A stretch of 64,000 bases of DNA from Lancefieldella sp. Marseille-Q7238 (GCF_949152215.1 NZ_OX424407.1:624530-688529); one strand, 5' to 3'; numbered from the stretch's first letter, positions 29,960 to 43,248 are shown. Numbers and translations are program-made. Notes: generated by a model not told the origin, from the letters alone.

Positions 29960-32900
29960 TCAGCTTGAAATGTCCATACTACCAGCCGGCACCGGGTTAC
30001 CAAGCTCATCGGTGGTCACGTGCGACTCGGGCTTTGCGGATTTCACGCTGCGCTTCTTGTTCTTGATAATCTTAACGGCGCGTTTGCCAATATATCCCAA
30101 GATCTTTGTTTTCTTGTCTTCCGCACGTACCATCGTGGAGCACTCGGGGTTGTCTCGGAAAAGATGGATGGCGTCAAATTCGCAGCGCGTCGTGCACAAG
30201 CCGCAGCCGATACATTTGTTGGCATCAACCACGGACGCACCACACTTAAGGCAGCGAGCAGTCTCAATGCGCACCTGCTCAGGCGTGAATGTCTTGCGAA
30301 CATCGCTCCAGTTATGGCGAATACTCTCAACTTTTCCGCACGCAGGAACCTGTCTGCCTGCATGATCGTACGAATCAGGATTAAGTTCAATCTCGCTTTT
30401 ATCCAGCTCAACGTAATGGCGCTGATTGCGGCCGATGGTAAGCGATGATCCCGCTTGCACAAAACGATGCAGCGAAACCGCAGCTTCATGACCCGCGGCA
30501 ATAGCGTTGATAACAAAACTCGGACCGGTATATACATCGCCGCCGACAAAAATGTCAGGCTGCGCCGTCTGGTACGTCTTGGGATTAGCCACAGCCCCCT
30601 TGCCGCGACCAAGCTCCACCGCCTCGCCCTCAAGCAGATTTCCCCACTCGATGGACTGGCCAATGGAAAGCACCACGTTATCGGCTTCAACAAAGACTGT
30701 GTCGGTCTCGTCATAGCGTGGCGAGAAGCGCTTGTTTTCGTCAAACACCTGTGTGCAGCGCTTAAACGTAACGCCACGGACACGGCCGTCTTCCGTGGTT
30801 TCTATTGCGGCCGGTCCCCAGCCGTTATTGATGGTAATACCGTCTTCGTGAGCCTCGGCAATCTCTTCGGGAAGCGCGGGCATTTCATCAGGCTGCTCAA
30901 GACAGTACATAGCTACCGACTCAGCGCCGCAGCGCATAGACACGCGAGCGGCATCGATAGCAACGTTGCCACCACCGACGACCACGGTCTTTCCGGAAAC
31001 GACATGCTCCGGATTATCCAGAGCCGTTCGCAAAAACTCAACGGCGGTGGTAACGCCGTCAGCGTCTTCACCTGAAACGCCAGCCTTACGGCCCCCTTGA
31101 CAGCCGATAGCCACATAGAATGCCTTGAAGCCGTCACGGCGCAAGTCGCTCAAAGAGATGTCCTTGCCCACTTCAACGCCGCAGCGAATCTCAACGCCCA
31201 TTTCGCGCAAGACGTCAATTTCCGCGGCCACAACGTCTTTTTGAAGCTTATAGGCGGGAATGCCGTAGACCATCATGCCGCCCGGCAGTGGATTCTTTTC
31301 GAAAACCACCGGCTTGTATCCACGTTCCGCAAGATAGAAAGCGCAGGAAAGGCCGGCGGGACCGGCGCCGATAATGGCAATCTTTTCTTTGAAGCCGCCA
31401 CGGTTTGAGGGGATAACCGGCTCGGGAACAAAGCGATGCTCTGCCTCAAGGTCCTTCTCGGCAATGAACTTCTTGACTTCATCGATGGCGATAGCTTCGT
31501 CAACGGTACCGCGCGTACAGGCTGCCTCGCAGCGGCGATTGCACACGCGCCCGCAGACTGCCGGGAACGGGTTTTCCTTCTTGATGAGTTCAAGGGCATC
31601 GCGATAGCGACCCTCGGCTGCCATACGGAGATATCCCTGCACCGAAATATGAGCCGGGCAGGCAACTTTACAGGGAGCGGTACCGGTATCATGACACTCA
31701 ATGCGGTTGTTGTTCTTGTAATTCCAGTCCCAGTCGGCTTCGCCCCAGAACTTGTCGTCCGGAAGGTCCTGTGTGGGATAGGTAAGCTGGCCGTTGACGG
31801 TTGAAAGCTTTTGTCCCAGCTGAGGGGCGCCTGCCGGACACACCTCCACGCAGCCGCCACAGGCCACACATTTTTCCGCGTCCACATGGGCCACAAAAGA
31901 CGAGCGGGAAAGATTGGGCGTATTGAACAGCTGCGAGGTACGCAGCGCATAGCACACGTTCACGTTGCAGTTGCAGATAGCAAAGACTTTGTCCTCGCCG
32001 TCAATGTTGGTGATCTGATGGACAAAGCCGTTCTTCTCGGCACGCTGGCAAATATCAATGACCTCGTCGTAGGTGATGTAGTGGCCTTTGCCAGTTTCCA
32101 CGCAGTAATCGGCCATGTCGCCGATGGCAATGCACCAGTCCTCGGGATCGTCGGCGCACCCGTCACCACGAACGCGTTCGGCAAGCCGGCACGAACAAGG
32201 CGTCGCGGCATAGCGGTCGTATTTTTTGAGCCAATGCGAGATATGCTCTACCGAAACCGTATGATTGACCTGCTCAATGGAACGCTCGACGGGAATTACG
32301 TGCATGCCTATGCCAGCGCCTCCGGGAGGCACCAGCTTTGTCGCCATCTTCAGCGGCAGATACGTCATGCGCTCAAACAGCGTACCTATCTCCGGATGCT
32401 CCTCGAGCTGGCGCTCGTTCATCACGGTAAACTCAGCGGAGCCGGGCACAAACATGGGAAGCACGTATTGTTTTTCACGCGCGGCATTTTCCCAGTTGTA
32501 CTCGATGATGCCTTTAATGGACATGCTGTCGAGAAGCTCCTGCAACCGCGCCGCTTCAAGACCGGTAGCGCTTTGAAGTGCCGAGAAGGTCATGGGTACA
32601 CGCACCTTCATCTGCTTGGTAACAGCAGCTTCTTCTTCGGTCATGACGGAAGCTATGCCCCAATACTCGGGGTCATCCTTGGTGACTTTATGGCCCAGGC
32701 GGTCGGTAATCTTTTGAACCTCATCGCGAACACCGGGCTTAAACGGCTCGGCAGCGGCAGGGCCGGGCTCATTTGGATCCGGCTTGCGATACAGAACCAC
32801 GTCTTCATTTTCAGTAATGTGATTCTCTGCGATTACGCGGATAGCCTCACCCGCAGGATTTGTCGTGGGCAATACATTTCGAGCCGTAATCTCCGCGTCA

Positions 32901-32965
32901 GTCAAATTTCCGCGCATGGGATTGCCGTCAGACGGAGTTACTCGAACCGGAATCTCCTCAGCCAT
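29960..32965 (-). CDS. Multidomain iron-sulfur flavoprotein with GltD-like NAD(P)H module
   Basis: A cytoplasmic redox protein of 1001 residues between hypB and hypA. In order: a winged-helix-like segment (about 115-155); a cysteine-rich domain with CSC, GC and ICNCNVNVC motifs (about 255-350); a 4Fe-4S motif CVACGGCVEVCP (about 366-377); a GltD-type module whose N-terminal Fe-S domain (CHDTGTAPC onwards, about 425-500) leads into an FAD site (GAGPAGLSC, about 532) and an NAD(P)H site (GGGNVAIDAARVS, about 667); and a C-terminal ferredoxin domain with CLKC and CIGCGLC (about 910-935). The parts suggest electron transfer between NAD(P)H and ferredoxin or a hydrogenase partner. The start ATG has GAGAGG in front. 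The reaction is not known. Confidence 0.75.
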   Translation of the reverse strand: MAEEIPVRVTPSDGNPMRGNLTDAEITARNVLPTTNPAGEAIRVIAENHITENEDVVLYRKPDPNEPGPAAAEPFKPGVRDEVQKITDRLGHKVTKDDPEYWGIASVMTEEEAAVTKQMKVRVPMTFSALQSATGLEAARLQELLDSMSIKGIIEYNWENAAREKQYVLPMFVPGSAEFTVMNERQLEEHPEIGTLFERMTYLPLKMATKLVPPGGAGIGMHVIPVERSIEQVNHTVSVEHISHWLKKYDRYAATPCSCRLAERVRGDGCADDPEDWCIAIGDMADYCVETGKGHYITYDEVIDICQRAEKNGFVHQITNIDGEDKVFAICNCNVNVCYALRTSQLFNTPNLSRSSFVAHVDAEKCVACGGCVEVCPAGAPQLGQKLSTVNGQLTYPTQDLPDDKFWGEADWDWNYKNNNRIECHDTGTAPCKVACPAHISVQGYLRMAAEGRYRDALELIKKENPFPAVCGRVCNRRCEAACTRGTVDEAIAIDEVKKFIAEKDLEAEHRFVPEPVIPSNRGGFKEKIAIIGAGPAGLSCAFYLAERGYKPVVFEKNPLPGGMMVYGIPAYKLQKDVVAAEIDVLREMGVEIRCGVEVGKDISLSDLRRDGFKAFYVAIGCQGGRKAGVSGEDADGVTTAVEFLRTALDNPEHVVSGKTVVVGGGNVAIDAARVSMRCGAESVAMYCLEQPDEMPALPEEIAEAHEDGITINNGWGPAAIETTEDGRVRGVTFKRCTQVFDENKRFSPRYDETDTVFVEADNVVLSIGQSIEWGNLLEGEAVELGRGKGAVANPKTYQTAQPDIFVGGDVYTGPSFVINAIAAGHEAAVSLHRFVQAGSSLTIGRNQRHYVELDKSEIELNPDSYDHAGRQVPACGKVESIRHNWSDVRKTFTPEQVRIETARCLKCGASVVDANKCIGCGLCTTRCEFDAIHLFRDNPECSTMVRAEDKKTKILGYIGKRAVKIIKNKKRSVKSAKPESHVTTDELGNPVPAGSMDISS

Positions 32966-33039
32966 TTCCCTCTCCTATCTGGCCGAATCTGCTGTTTTGG
33001 ACAAGAAGCGGTCTTGTCCTTGTTTTGTTCTTGTAAAAA

Positions 33040-33714
33040 CTACCGCTCTGCCTTCCATGCAGCCACGCGCTCGCAGAGCCACTCATACCACGCATCCATT
33101 CCCTCGCCGGTCTTGGCGGAAAGAGGAATAACTCTCGCATGAGGATTGCGTGCCGCAACATTTTTACGCAGCTTATCAAGGTCGAAATCAAAGTAAGGCG
33201 CAACATCGATCTTATTAACGAGCACCAGGTCGCAGACCTGATACATAAGCGGATACTTCAGGGGCTTATCGTCGCCTTCGGGCACTGAAAGTATGGTGAC
33301 GTTGACGCCTGCTCCCGTGTCAAATTCTGCGGGACACACCAGATTACCAACGTTTTCAAGGAAGATGAGGTCAGAGTCGCCTGCCGCGAGACCTTCAAGC
33401 CCCTGGGCACACATGGCCGCGTCAAGATGACACATGCCTCCCGTATGGAGCTGTATCGCCCGGGCACCCGTTGTTGCAATGGCGGCGGCGTCAACGTCGG
33501 AATCGATGTCCGCCTCCATAACGGCGATGCTTAGCCGATTCTTAAGCGCGTCAATGGTACGCAAAAGTGTGGTCGTTTTGCCGGAACCAGGAGACGACAT
33601 GAGGTTAATCAGCAGGGTTCCCTTTTCCTTCATGTCGGCGCGGAGCTTGTCCGCCTCTTTCTCGTTGGATGCAAAGACGCTTTGCTTGACCTCCAGTACG
33701 CGATATTCGCCCAT
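33040..33714 (-). CDS. hypB: Hydrogenase nickel incorporation GTPase HypB
   Basis: HypB hydrolyses GTP to drive nickel transfer during [NiFe]-hydrogenase maturation. The 224-residue protein has a P-loop SPGSGKTT (about 41-48), switch regions and NKID. The GGMCHLD segment carries the conserved metal-site Cys and His at the G-domain dimer interface. It lacks the N-terminal CxxCGC site and the poly-His stretch of some HypBs. I place the start at the second of two ATGs (33714), five bases after AGGAGG. Upstream lies an inverted repeat of GTATGC. Confidence 0.93.
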   Translation of the reverse strand: MGEYRVLEVKQSVFASNEKEADKLRADMKEKGTLLINLMSSPGSGKTTTLLRTIDALKNRLSIAVMEADIDSDVDAAAIATTGARAIQLHTGGMCHLDAAMCAQGLEGLAAGDSDLIFLENVGNLVCPAEFDTGAGVNVTILSVPEGDDKPLKYPLMYQVCDLVLVNKIDVAPYFDFDLDKLRKNVAARNPHARVIPLSAKTGEGMDAWYEWLCERVAAWKAER

Positions 33715-33736
33715 CATTCCTCCTGGAATGTTTCTC

Positions 33737-33809
33737 GTATGCAAACGCATACCTTATGGCAGGTATCCGTATCCATAAAATCTACCAATGTTTAATTCTA
33801 TAAGCATAC
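33737..33809. promoter_or_regulatory. GTATGC half-sites upstream of hypB
   Basis: A perfect inverted repeat GTATGC-N4-GCATAC lies at 33737-33752, just above the hypB ribosome binding site. A further GCATAC is at 33804-33809 in an AT-rich, promoter-like stretch. The placement would suit an operator. The neighbouring gene encodes a metal-sensing ArsR protein; the half-site also resembles the GTATGA half-site of NikR, with different spacing. Confidence 0.45.
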
Positions 33810-33894
33810 TTGAAACGAAGCGTAAAGTACGCCGGTTTTCTCGCCAATCGATAAGCGGCGCAACGTTTTAGTGCACCGTTTCGGTGAAACCGCT

Positions 33895-34266
33895 TTAGTG
33901 CAGATGCGCAGCGTGCGCGAGACCAACGCTGATAAGCGTGATAACGTGCTCGTCTGCAAGAGAATAAATGACACGGCGGCCGTCTCTTTTAGCAGTCACC
34001 AGTCCCCTATCGCGCAAAAGCCGCAACTGATGCGACGTAGCCGACTGAGAGACCGGCAAAAGATCCTGCAGCTCAGTCACGCTTTTTTCGCCCAGAGTCA
34101 GAGCGCCGAGGATTTGAAAGCGCGTAAAGTCCGATAGCGCGTCAAAAATTTGCGTGGCGTCACAGATAACGTTGTCATCGTTCAAAAAACCACGGAGCGC
34201 TTCATCGGAAATGGGACCGCATTCCGCATTCATATCGTTTATATCTTTCTCATCTACGTCGCTCAT
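33895..34266 (-). CDS. ArsR/SmtB-family metal sensor repressor (alpha-5 site)
   Basis: A 123-residue winged-helix repressor. The DNA-reading helix lies in VTELQDLLPVSQSATSHQLRLL-type sequence (about 62-84). The C-terminal helix contains Asp105, His107, His118 and His121, with exactly the D-x-H-x10-H-x2-H spacing of the alpha-5 zinc/cobalt/nickel site of CzrA and SmtB. Cys16 and Cys35 near the N-terminus could form an additional alpha-3N site. Apo-protein should bind DNA and release it with metal. Its position next to hypB suggests nickel-dependent or zinc-dependent control of the hyp block; the metal is not proven. Confidence 0.88.
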   Translation of the reverse strand: MSDVDEKDINDMNAECGPISDEALRGFLNDDNVICDATQIFDALSDFTRFQILGALTLGEKSVTELQDLLPVSQSATSHQLRLLRDRGLVTAKRDGRRVIYSLADEHVITLISVGLAHAAHLH

Positions 34267-34284
34267 TGCAACCCTTTCGTCGAC

Positions 34285-34313
34285 ATATCAGCAAAAGTGT
34301 ACTCCAAACGCAA
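34285..34313 (-). promoter_or_regulatory. Promoter candidate for the ArsR gene
   Basis: TTGCGT (34313-34308) and TGATAT (34290-34285), 17 bases apart on the minus strand, end 19 bases above the ArsR start codon. It directly follows the hairpin behind rpoC. Confidence 0.5.
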
Positions 34314-34314
34314 G

Positions 34315-34340
34315 GGAGCCCCGACCAAGGCCGAGGCTCC
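34315..34340 (-). terminator. Hairpin after rpoC
   Basis: GGAGCC pairs with GGCTCC and the stem extends by C-G and wobble pairs to ten positions. It lies about 115 bases beyond the rpoC stop. The transcript then reads CUUGCGUUU, so termination may be incomplete. Confidence 0.5.
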
Positions 34341-34454
34341 TCTCCCTATGAAAGCATTCGCATACCAAGGTATGTTTGCCGAATCTCCTGTGCTCGCCAA
34401 GCTTACTGGACTTACCAAATCTGCCAGGCTTACCGGTTTACCATGCTTGCTGGT

Positions 34455-37400
34455 TTACTCAGTATCACCCTCCGCGTCAGCCTGCGCGTCGAGACGCACA
34501 ACCTGAGAGAGAAGATCATCGAGAGAACCGAGATCCTCATTGATAACGTCGGCATTTTGACCGTCAGCGCTGTTGCCGCCGATAAGCTCCAAATCAGAAT
34601 CACTATGAGTGGTCGGAGCGGCGGTGCCCAACATCAGACCTCCATCGGCATCTGGCGAGAAGACCATATTGAGCAGCTGAGAAAGATCTTCAGCATCGGC
34701 CTCATCATCATCAGGCTCAAGGATGTACAGAAGGCCGCGAGCATCAAGTCCCTCGCGGAGCTCTTCTATAGCCTTTGCCCCAATGCCGTCAATGCGCAGC
34801 AGGTCATCTTCGGTCTTACCGATAAGATCGCCGACCGTCTCAATGCCGACCTCCGAGAACTTATTGGTCCAGCGCTGTGACACGCCAAGATCATCAAAGA
34901 GGTACAGCTTGGCGTCTTCGCTGGAGAGTGTCCGGCCGTTTTTGGAGAAGATTCCTCCGTTGCCGTACTCATCGCCCACCCAGTCAAGCTGCTTGGGAAG
35001 TTTCTCCTCGATGTCCTTGAGACTCTGAGGCGCCCAGTCGGGCAGCGTCTTAGCCTTGTCGGTAGTGGGGCCGTCGATCTTCTCGCCGTGATAGGTGAGC
35101 TCGACGTCGTGGTAGGCGGAAAGACCGGTACCCGCCGGAATCTGTTTGCCCACAATGACGTTGGACTTGAGGTCGAGCAGGTGGTCCACATCGCCCCCGA
35201 TAGCGGCGGCCGTCAGAACGCCTGCCGTACGAATGAACGACGCGCTTGACAGCCAGGAATCGATGGAGCTCGCGACTTTAAGCGTGCCGAGAATAGCAGG
35301 CTCAGCCTCAGGCGGCGTGCCTCCTGCAAGAGCGATATTGCGAACGGTATCCGCAAAGATATAGCGGTCGACATACTGACCGAGCAGATACTGGGAGTCG
35401 CCCGGGTTGGTAACCTGAACGCGGCGAAGCATCTGGCGGGCAATAACCTCGATGTGCTTATCGTTCAAATCGACGCCCTGGGAGGTGTAGACATCCTTGA
35501 CGGACTCGACAAACGTGTGCATGGTGGATTCGATATCCGTAAGCTTGCGCAGCAGGCGGAAATTGACGAAGCCGCGGGTAATCTGATCGCCCGCGCGAAC
35601 CTCGACGCCCTCCTCAATGCCAGGCATGAAGCGAACGGACGCCGGAACGCGCCACTCCTCGAGGATGCGTGATGTATCGTCAGAATCGACAATACGCAGC
35701 AGGTACTCGGTAGTTTCCGGCGTAATCATCAGCGTACCGGAAACAGGAGCAAGATCGGCCTCGCGGCCAAGGATCTTCTCGTTAACATTGCCAACGACAT
35801 CGAACATGCGGGCAACGGTCGGAAGACCCTGCGTAATATCGTCCGCACCGGCAACACCGCCGGAGTGAATGGTACGCATCGTCAGCTGAGTACCCGGCTC
35901 GCCAATGGACTGAGCGGCGATAATGCCGACCGCCGTGCCAATGGTGACGGGACGACGGGTGGAAAGATCCCAGCCGTAGCACTTCTGGCAAACGCCATAC
36001 TTAGATTTGCAGGTCAGAAGCGCGCGGAGCTGAATCTTCTTGAGACCGTGCTCAACCAGGCGCTTGAGGTCGTCAACGGACTCCACGTAGTTGCCCGCGG
36101 CGATAAGAACCTCGCCGGTCTCAGGGTCAACGATATCCTCAAGCGTGCAACGACCGACAAGATCGGCGTCGACTGAGGTCTGACCGGGCTTGATAAGAGG
36201 ATAGGTGACCGCCTCATCGGTGCCGCAGTCCTCCTCGCGAACGATGACGTCTTGAGCTACGTCAACAAGACGGCGAGTCAGATAGCCCGAATCGGATGTG
36301 TGCGAAGCCGTATCGACAAGGCCCTTACGGGCGCCGTAGGTAGAAATGAAGTACTCCAGCGGCTGCAAGCCTTCGCGGAAGTTAGCCTTAATGGGAAGGT
36401 CGATGGTTTCACCGGACATGTCAGCCATAAGACCGCGCATGCCGGCGAGCTGTCGAAGCTGCGTTTTGGAACCACGGGCACCGGAATCAGCCATCATGTA
36501 AATGGGGTTATTCTCGGCAAAGCCCTCAAGCATCTCAGAGCCAAGCATATCGGTGCACTCGGTCCACGCGTTAACGACCTCGGTGTGTCTCTCGCGCTCC
36601 GAAAGGAAGCCGTCCTCATAGTACTCGTTGATTTGGTCAACGCGCTTCTGAGCCTCAGCCAAAAGCTGAGTCTTATGCTCGGGGATTACCGCATCCCACA
36701 CGGATACCGTCAGACCGGCAATAGTCGCGTAGTGGAAGCCGGTCGTCTTAATGGCGTCAAGAATGGGCTCCACGTCAGCCATCGGATAGCGGTCGCAGCA
36801 GTCATTGACCAGCGTACCGATATCGGACTTGACCATCTTATAGTTGATGAACGGATAATCCTCAGGCAGGCACTGGCGGTTGAAGATGATGCGTCCGACC
36901 GTAGTCTCAAAGCGCTGCGGGTGCTCGGAAACATCGAGATCCTCAAACTGCCCGCGGCCGCATACGATACGGAAGACCGGACGGCCCTGCTCGTTATGCG
37001 CGTTTGCGTCCGCCGCGCTGACGCGAACGATTACCTTCGCCTGGATATCCTGATCGGGATGCGTATCGATAGCGAGAAGTGCATCGTTGAAGCTGGCAAA
37101 TGTCAGCGTCTTGTCCTGCTCGCCCGATTTCTCTGAAGTCAGGAAGTACACGCCGAAGACCATGTCCTGTGAAGGAACGGTCAGCACCTTACCCGACGCG
37201 GGGCTGCGCAGGTTGTTGGAGGAGAGCATGAGGACGCGCGCCTCGGTCTGAGCCTGAGTAGAAAGAGGCACATGGACCGACATCTGGTCGCCGTCAAAGT
37301 CCGCGTTAAACGGTGCGCAAACCAGAGGATGCAGGTGAATTGCCTTACCTTCGACAAGGACGGGCTCAAATGCCTGAATGGAAAGACGGTGAAGCGTAGG

Positions 37401-38900
37401 TGCGCGGTTCAACAGCACAAGACGGTCTTGGATAACCTCATCCAGAACGTCCCACACCGCGGGAAGACCGCGGTCGATGGCACGCTTGGCTCCCTTGACG
37501 TTTTCAACCTTGTGCAGCTCAACCAAGCGGCGCATGACAAACGGCTTGAACAGCTCAAGAGCCATGGCAGAAGGAAGACCGCACTGGTGCAATTTCAGAT
37601 AGGGGTCGACAACGATAACCGAACGACCGGAGTAGTCGACGCGTTTACCCAAAAGGTTCTGACGGAAGCGACCTTGCTTGCCCTTCAGAGCCTCGGCAAG
37701 GGACTTCAGCGGACGACCGCCGCGACCCGTTACCGGACGCCCACGGCGCCCGTTGTCAAAGAGGGCGTCAACGGATTCCTGAAGCATGCGCTTCTCGTTG
37801 TTAACGATAATAGCCGGCGCATCCAAGTCGAGCAGACGCTTCAGACGATTATTGCGGTTGATAACACGACGGTAGAGGTCGTTCAGGTCGGAAGCAGCGA
37901 AGCGGCCGCCGTCAAGCTGAACCATAGGACGAAGGTCAGGTGGAATGACGGGTACAACATCCAAAATCATATTGGCAGGATCGTTGCCGCCTTTCAGGAA
38001 AGCGTCCACAATCTCAAGGCGCTTAATGGCTTTCTCGCGCTTCTGCTTCTGAGCGTCTTCATTGGCGATAATCGCGCGGAGCTCCTCGGCTTCCTTTTCA
38101 AGGTCAACGCCGCGGATAAGCTCACGAATGGCCTCGGCTCCCATGCCGCCTTTGAAGTAAATGCCGTAATAGCGCTTCAACTCGGAAAAGAGTCCTTCGT
38201 CGGTAATCAGCTCACGAGCTTCAAGCTGCATGAACTTCTCGTAGGCCTCGCGGCGGAGCACCTTTTCTTCTTCATACTCTTCTTCGAGGTCAGCGATACC
38301 AGCGCGAATCTCGTCCTCGGAAAGAGGTTCAAAATCGTCAAACTCATCGCCGGCGGGCTTGCCCTGCTCCTTGAGACGAGCAATCTGGTCGTCGCGCTCA
38401 GCGTCAAGCTCCTCAAGATCAGCCGCGAGCTCCTCGCGGAGGTCGTCAGCGTCAGCCTCGCGAGCCTCGGTGTCGACGCTCGTGATGATATACGAGGCAA
38501 AGTAAAGGACCTTCTCGAGATCTTTGCTCTTGATGTCGAGAAGACGCGCGAGCGGGAAGCTCGTCGGACTCTTGAAATACCAGATGTGGCTAACCGGAGC
38601 GGCAAGCTCAATGTGGCCCATGCGCTCACGGCGAACCTTGGCGGTAGTTACCTCAACGCCGCAGTTTTCGCAGACAATACCCTTAAAGCGGATGCCCTTG
38701 TACTTACCGCAGTTACACTCCCAGTCCTTGACCGGGCCAAAGATCTTCTCGCAGAAAAGACCGTCGCGCTCCGGCTTCAAAGAACGGTAATTGATAGTCT
38801 CGGGCTTCTTTACCTCGCCGTGGGACCATTTGCGGATATCTTCAGCGGACGCCAAAGAAATTTTGATGGCGTCAAAATCAGTGGAATCGAAATCTGCCAC
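34455..38900 (-). CDS. rpoC: RNA polymerase beta' subunit with an alpha-CTD-like C-terminal domain
   Basis: The catalytic subunit of RNA polymerase, 1481 residues from GTG 38900 (AAGGAG just upstream, overlapping the rpoB stop). It has the N-terminal zinc-site cysteines (CNCGKYKG and CENCGV, about 60-80), an acidic coiled-coil insertion at about 145-240 as in Actinobacteria, the active-site NADFDGDQM, and the bridge/trigger region ([12 protein letters not shown]). The usual beta' ends near residue 1290. Here a linker leads to a helix-hairpin-helix domain at about 1335-1390 ([31 protein letters not shown]) that aligns with the C-terminal domain of alpha. About 85 more acidic residues follow. 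The extra domain is the unusual feature. Confidence 0.97.
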   Translation of the reverse strand: MADFDSTDFDAIKISLASAEDIRKWSHGEVKKPETINYRSLKPERDGLFCEKIFGPVKDWECNCGKYKGIRFKGIVCENCGVEVTTAKVRRERMGHIELAAPVSHIWYFKSPTSFPLARLLDIKSKDLEKVLYFASYIITSVDTEAREADADDLREELAADLEELDAERDDQIARLKEQGKPAGDEFDDFEPLSEDEIRAGIADLEEEYEEEKVLRREAYEKFMQLEARELITDEGLFSELKRYYGIYFKGGMGAEAIRELIRGVDLEKEAEELRAIIANEDAQKQKREKAIKRLEIVDAFLKGGNDPANMILDVVPVIPPDLRPMVQLDGGRFAASDLNDLYRRVINRNNRLKRLLDLDAPAIIVNNEKRMLQESVDALFDNGRRGRPVTGRGGRPLKSLAEALKGKQGRFRQNLLGKRVDYSGRSVIVVDPYLKLHQCGLPSAMALELFKPFVMRRLVELHKVENVKGAKRAIDRGLPAVWDVLDEVIQDRLVLLNRAPTLHRLSIQAFEPVLVEGKAIHLHPLVCAPFNADFDGDQMSVHVPLSTQAQTEARVLMLSSNNLRSPASGKVLTVPSQDMVFGVYFLTSEKSGEQDKTLTFASFNDALLAIDTHPDQDIQAKVIVRVSAADANAHNEQGRPVFRIVCGRGQFEDLDVSEHPQRFETTVGRIIFNRQCLPEDYPFINYKMVKSDIGTLVNDCCDRYPMADVEPILDAIKTTGFHYATIAGLTVSVWDAVIPEHKTQLLAEAQKRVDQINEYYEDGFLSERERHTEVVNAWTECTDMLGSEMLEGFAENNPIYMMADSGARGSKTQLRQLAGMRGLMADMSGETIDLPIKANFREGLQPLEYFISTYGARKGLVDTASHTSDSGYLTRRLVDVAQDVIVREEDCGTDEAVTYPLIKPGQTSVDADLVGRCTLEDIVDPETGEVLIAAGNYVESVDDLKRLVEHGLKKIQLRALLTCKSKYGVCQKCYGWDLSTRRPVTIGTAVGIIAAQSIGEPGTQLTMRTIHSGGVAGADDITQGLPTVARMFDVVGNVNEKILGREADLAPVSGTLMITPETTEYLLRIVDSDDTSRILEEWRVPASVRFMPGIEEGVEVRAGDQITRGFVNFRLLRKLTDIESTMHTFVESVKDVYTSQGVDLNDKHIEVIARQMLRRVQVTNPGDSQYLLGQYVDRYIFADTVRNIALAGGTPPEAEPAILGTLKVASSIDSWLSSASFIRTAGVLTAAAIGGDVDHLLDLKSNVIVGKQIPAGTGLSAYHDVELTYHGEKIDGPTTDKAKTLPDWAPQSLKDIEEKLPKQLDWVGDEYGNGGIFSKNGRTLSSEDAKLYLFDDLGVSQRWTNKFSEVGIETVGDLIGKTEDDLLRIDGIGAKAIEELREGLDARGLLYILEPDDDEADAEDLSQLLNMVFSPDADGGLMLGTAAPTTHSDSDLELIGGNSADGQNADVINEDLGSLDDLLSQVVRLDAQADAEGDTE

Positions 38901-38905
38901 AGTCG

Positions 38906-42439
<3,534 letters not shown>

Positions 42440-42490
42440 CAGGTTGTCCTCCTTCATAAGGGTGGAAGGTGGCAATTATCGCAACGTAAT

Positions 42491-42519
42491 AATTTAGTCA
42501 AGTCTTGTTTTAGAGTCAA
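42491..42519 (-). promoter_or_regulatory. Promoter for rpoB-rpoC
   Basis: TTGACT (42519-42514) and TAAATT (42496-42491) lie 17 bases apart on the minus strand in an AT-rich patch. A second overlapping pair (TTGACT 42501-42496, TAATTG 42478-42473, also 17) is possible but would leave a very short leader. Confidence 0.7.
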
Positions 42520-42776
42520 TGAAAAATACTTGATTTCCTGAGGTTAATTCGCTATCTTGTTTATTTTCATTATTCAACTGCAGTTTTACGTTTTCGCATA
42601 TAATTTATGTGTAGAAATTGTGGAGAAATGGTTTGTCTTCCTCTCCCCTTTTGTATCTGTCTGTATCTCTATCAACAGTAAGCTCCCGCCGCCTTACGAA
42701 AGCGCATAACACCGGCTTCCCGCAAAGCGCCCCGTATGCTGTAAGCACACCTGTCCGGCGCAATAGCACGTCCATC
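42520..42776 (-). other. rplL-rpoB intergenic region
   Basis: Between the rplL terminator and the rpoB promoter there is AT-rich sequence with no supported gene. Short open frames here lack ribosome binding sites and family similarity. Confidence 0.5.
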
Positions 42777-42807
42777 AAAAAAGAGGCCGGACAAACGCCC
42801 GGCCTCT
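42777..42807 (-). terminator. Intrinsic terminator of rplJ-rplL
   Basis: A perfect nine-pair stem (AGAGGCCGG with CCGGCCTCT, 8-base loop) is followed by six T in the transcript direction. It lies 58 bases beyond the rplL stop and separates rplJ-rplL from rpoB. Confidence 0.9.
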
Positions 42808-42818
42808 GATGTCAAAAA

Positions 42819-42846
42819 CAGGAGCGAGAAGTACTTCTCGCTCCTG
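42819..42846. repeat. 28-base perfect palindrome built from two GCGAGAAGT words
   Basis: CAGGAGCGAGAAGT meets its own complement with no loop, between the rplL stop and the terminator. The centre is a head-to-head pair of the recurrent word GCGAGAAGT described in the findings. It may form a hairpin, bind a dimeric protein, or be a paired recognition sequence. Confidence 0.85.
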
Positions 42847-42864
42847 CGTATGTGAAACCCTCGT

Positions 42865-43248
42865 TTACTTAAGGGTAACGGAAGCGCCAGCCTCTTCGAG
42901 CTTAGCCTTAGCAGCCTCAGCATCTTCCTTCTTCGCGCCCTCGAGGACGGCCTTAGGAGCGCTCTCGACAACCTCTTTTGCCTCCTTGAGGCCAAGGGAA
43001 GTCAGCTCACGGACAACCTTGATGACGGCAATCTTGTTGTCGCCGAAGCCCTCGAGAACAACGTCAAAGTTGGTCTTCTCCTCAGCAGCGCCAGCGTCAG
43101 CGCCACCAGCTGCAGGAGCAGCGGCAACCGCTACAGGAGCAGCGGCGGAAACGCCGAAGACATCCTCAAGCTCGTGAACGAGCTCAGAAAGCTCGAGGGC
43201 GGGCATCTCTTTCAGGGCCTCAATGATCTCATCTTTAGTGACAGCCAT
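42865..43248 (-). CDS. rplL: 50S ribosomal protein L7/L12
   Basis: The flexible stalk protein that recruits translation GTPases. The 127-residue protein has the N-terminal dimerisation domain ([15 protein letters not shown]), an alanine-rich hinge (about 35-52) and the C-terminal domain ([20 protein letters not shown] onwards). It follows rplJ and is followed by a palindrome and a terminator. Confidence 0.97.
   Translation of the reverse strand: MAVTKDEIIEALKEMPALELSELVHELEDVFGVSAAAPVAVAAAPAAGGADAGAAEEKTNFDVVLEGFGDNKIAVIKVVRELTSLGLKEAKEVVESAPKAVLEGAKKEDAEAAKAKLEEAGASVTLK

Noticed and set aside
42618-42809. A 63-codon open frame on the plus strand between rplL and rpoB
   Set aside because: It runs through a terminator hairpin, has no ribosome binding site and shows no family features.
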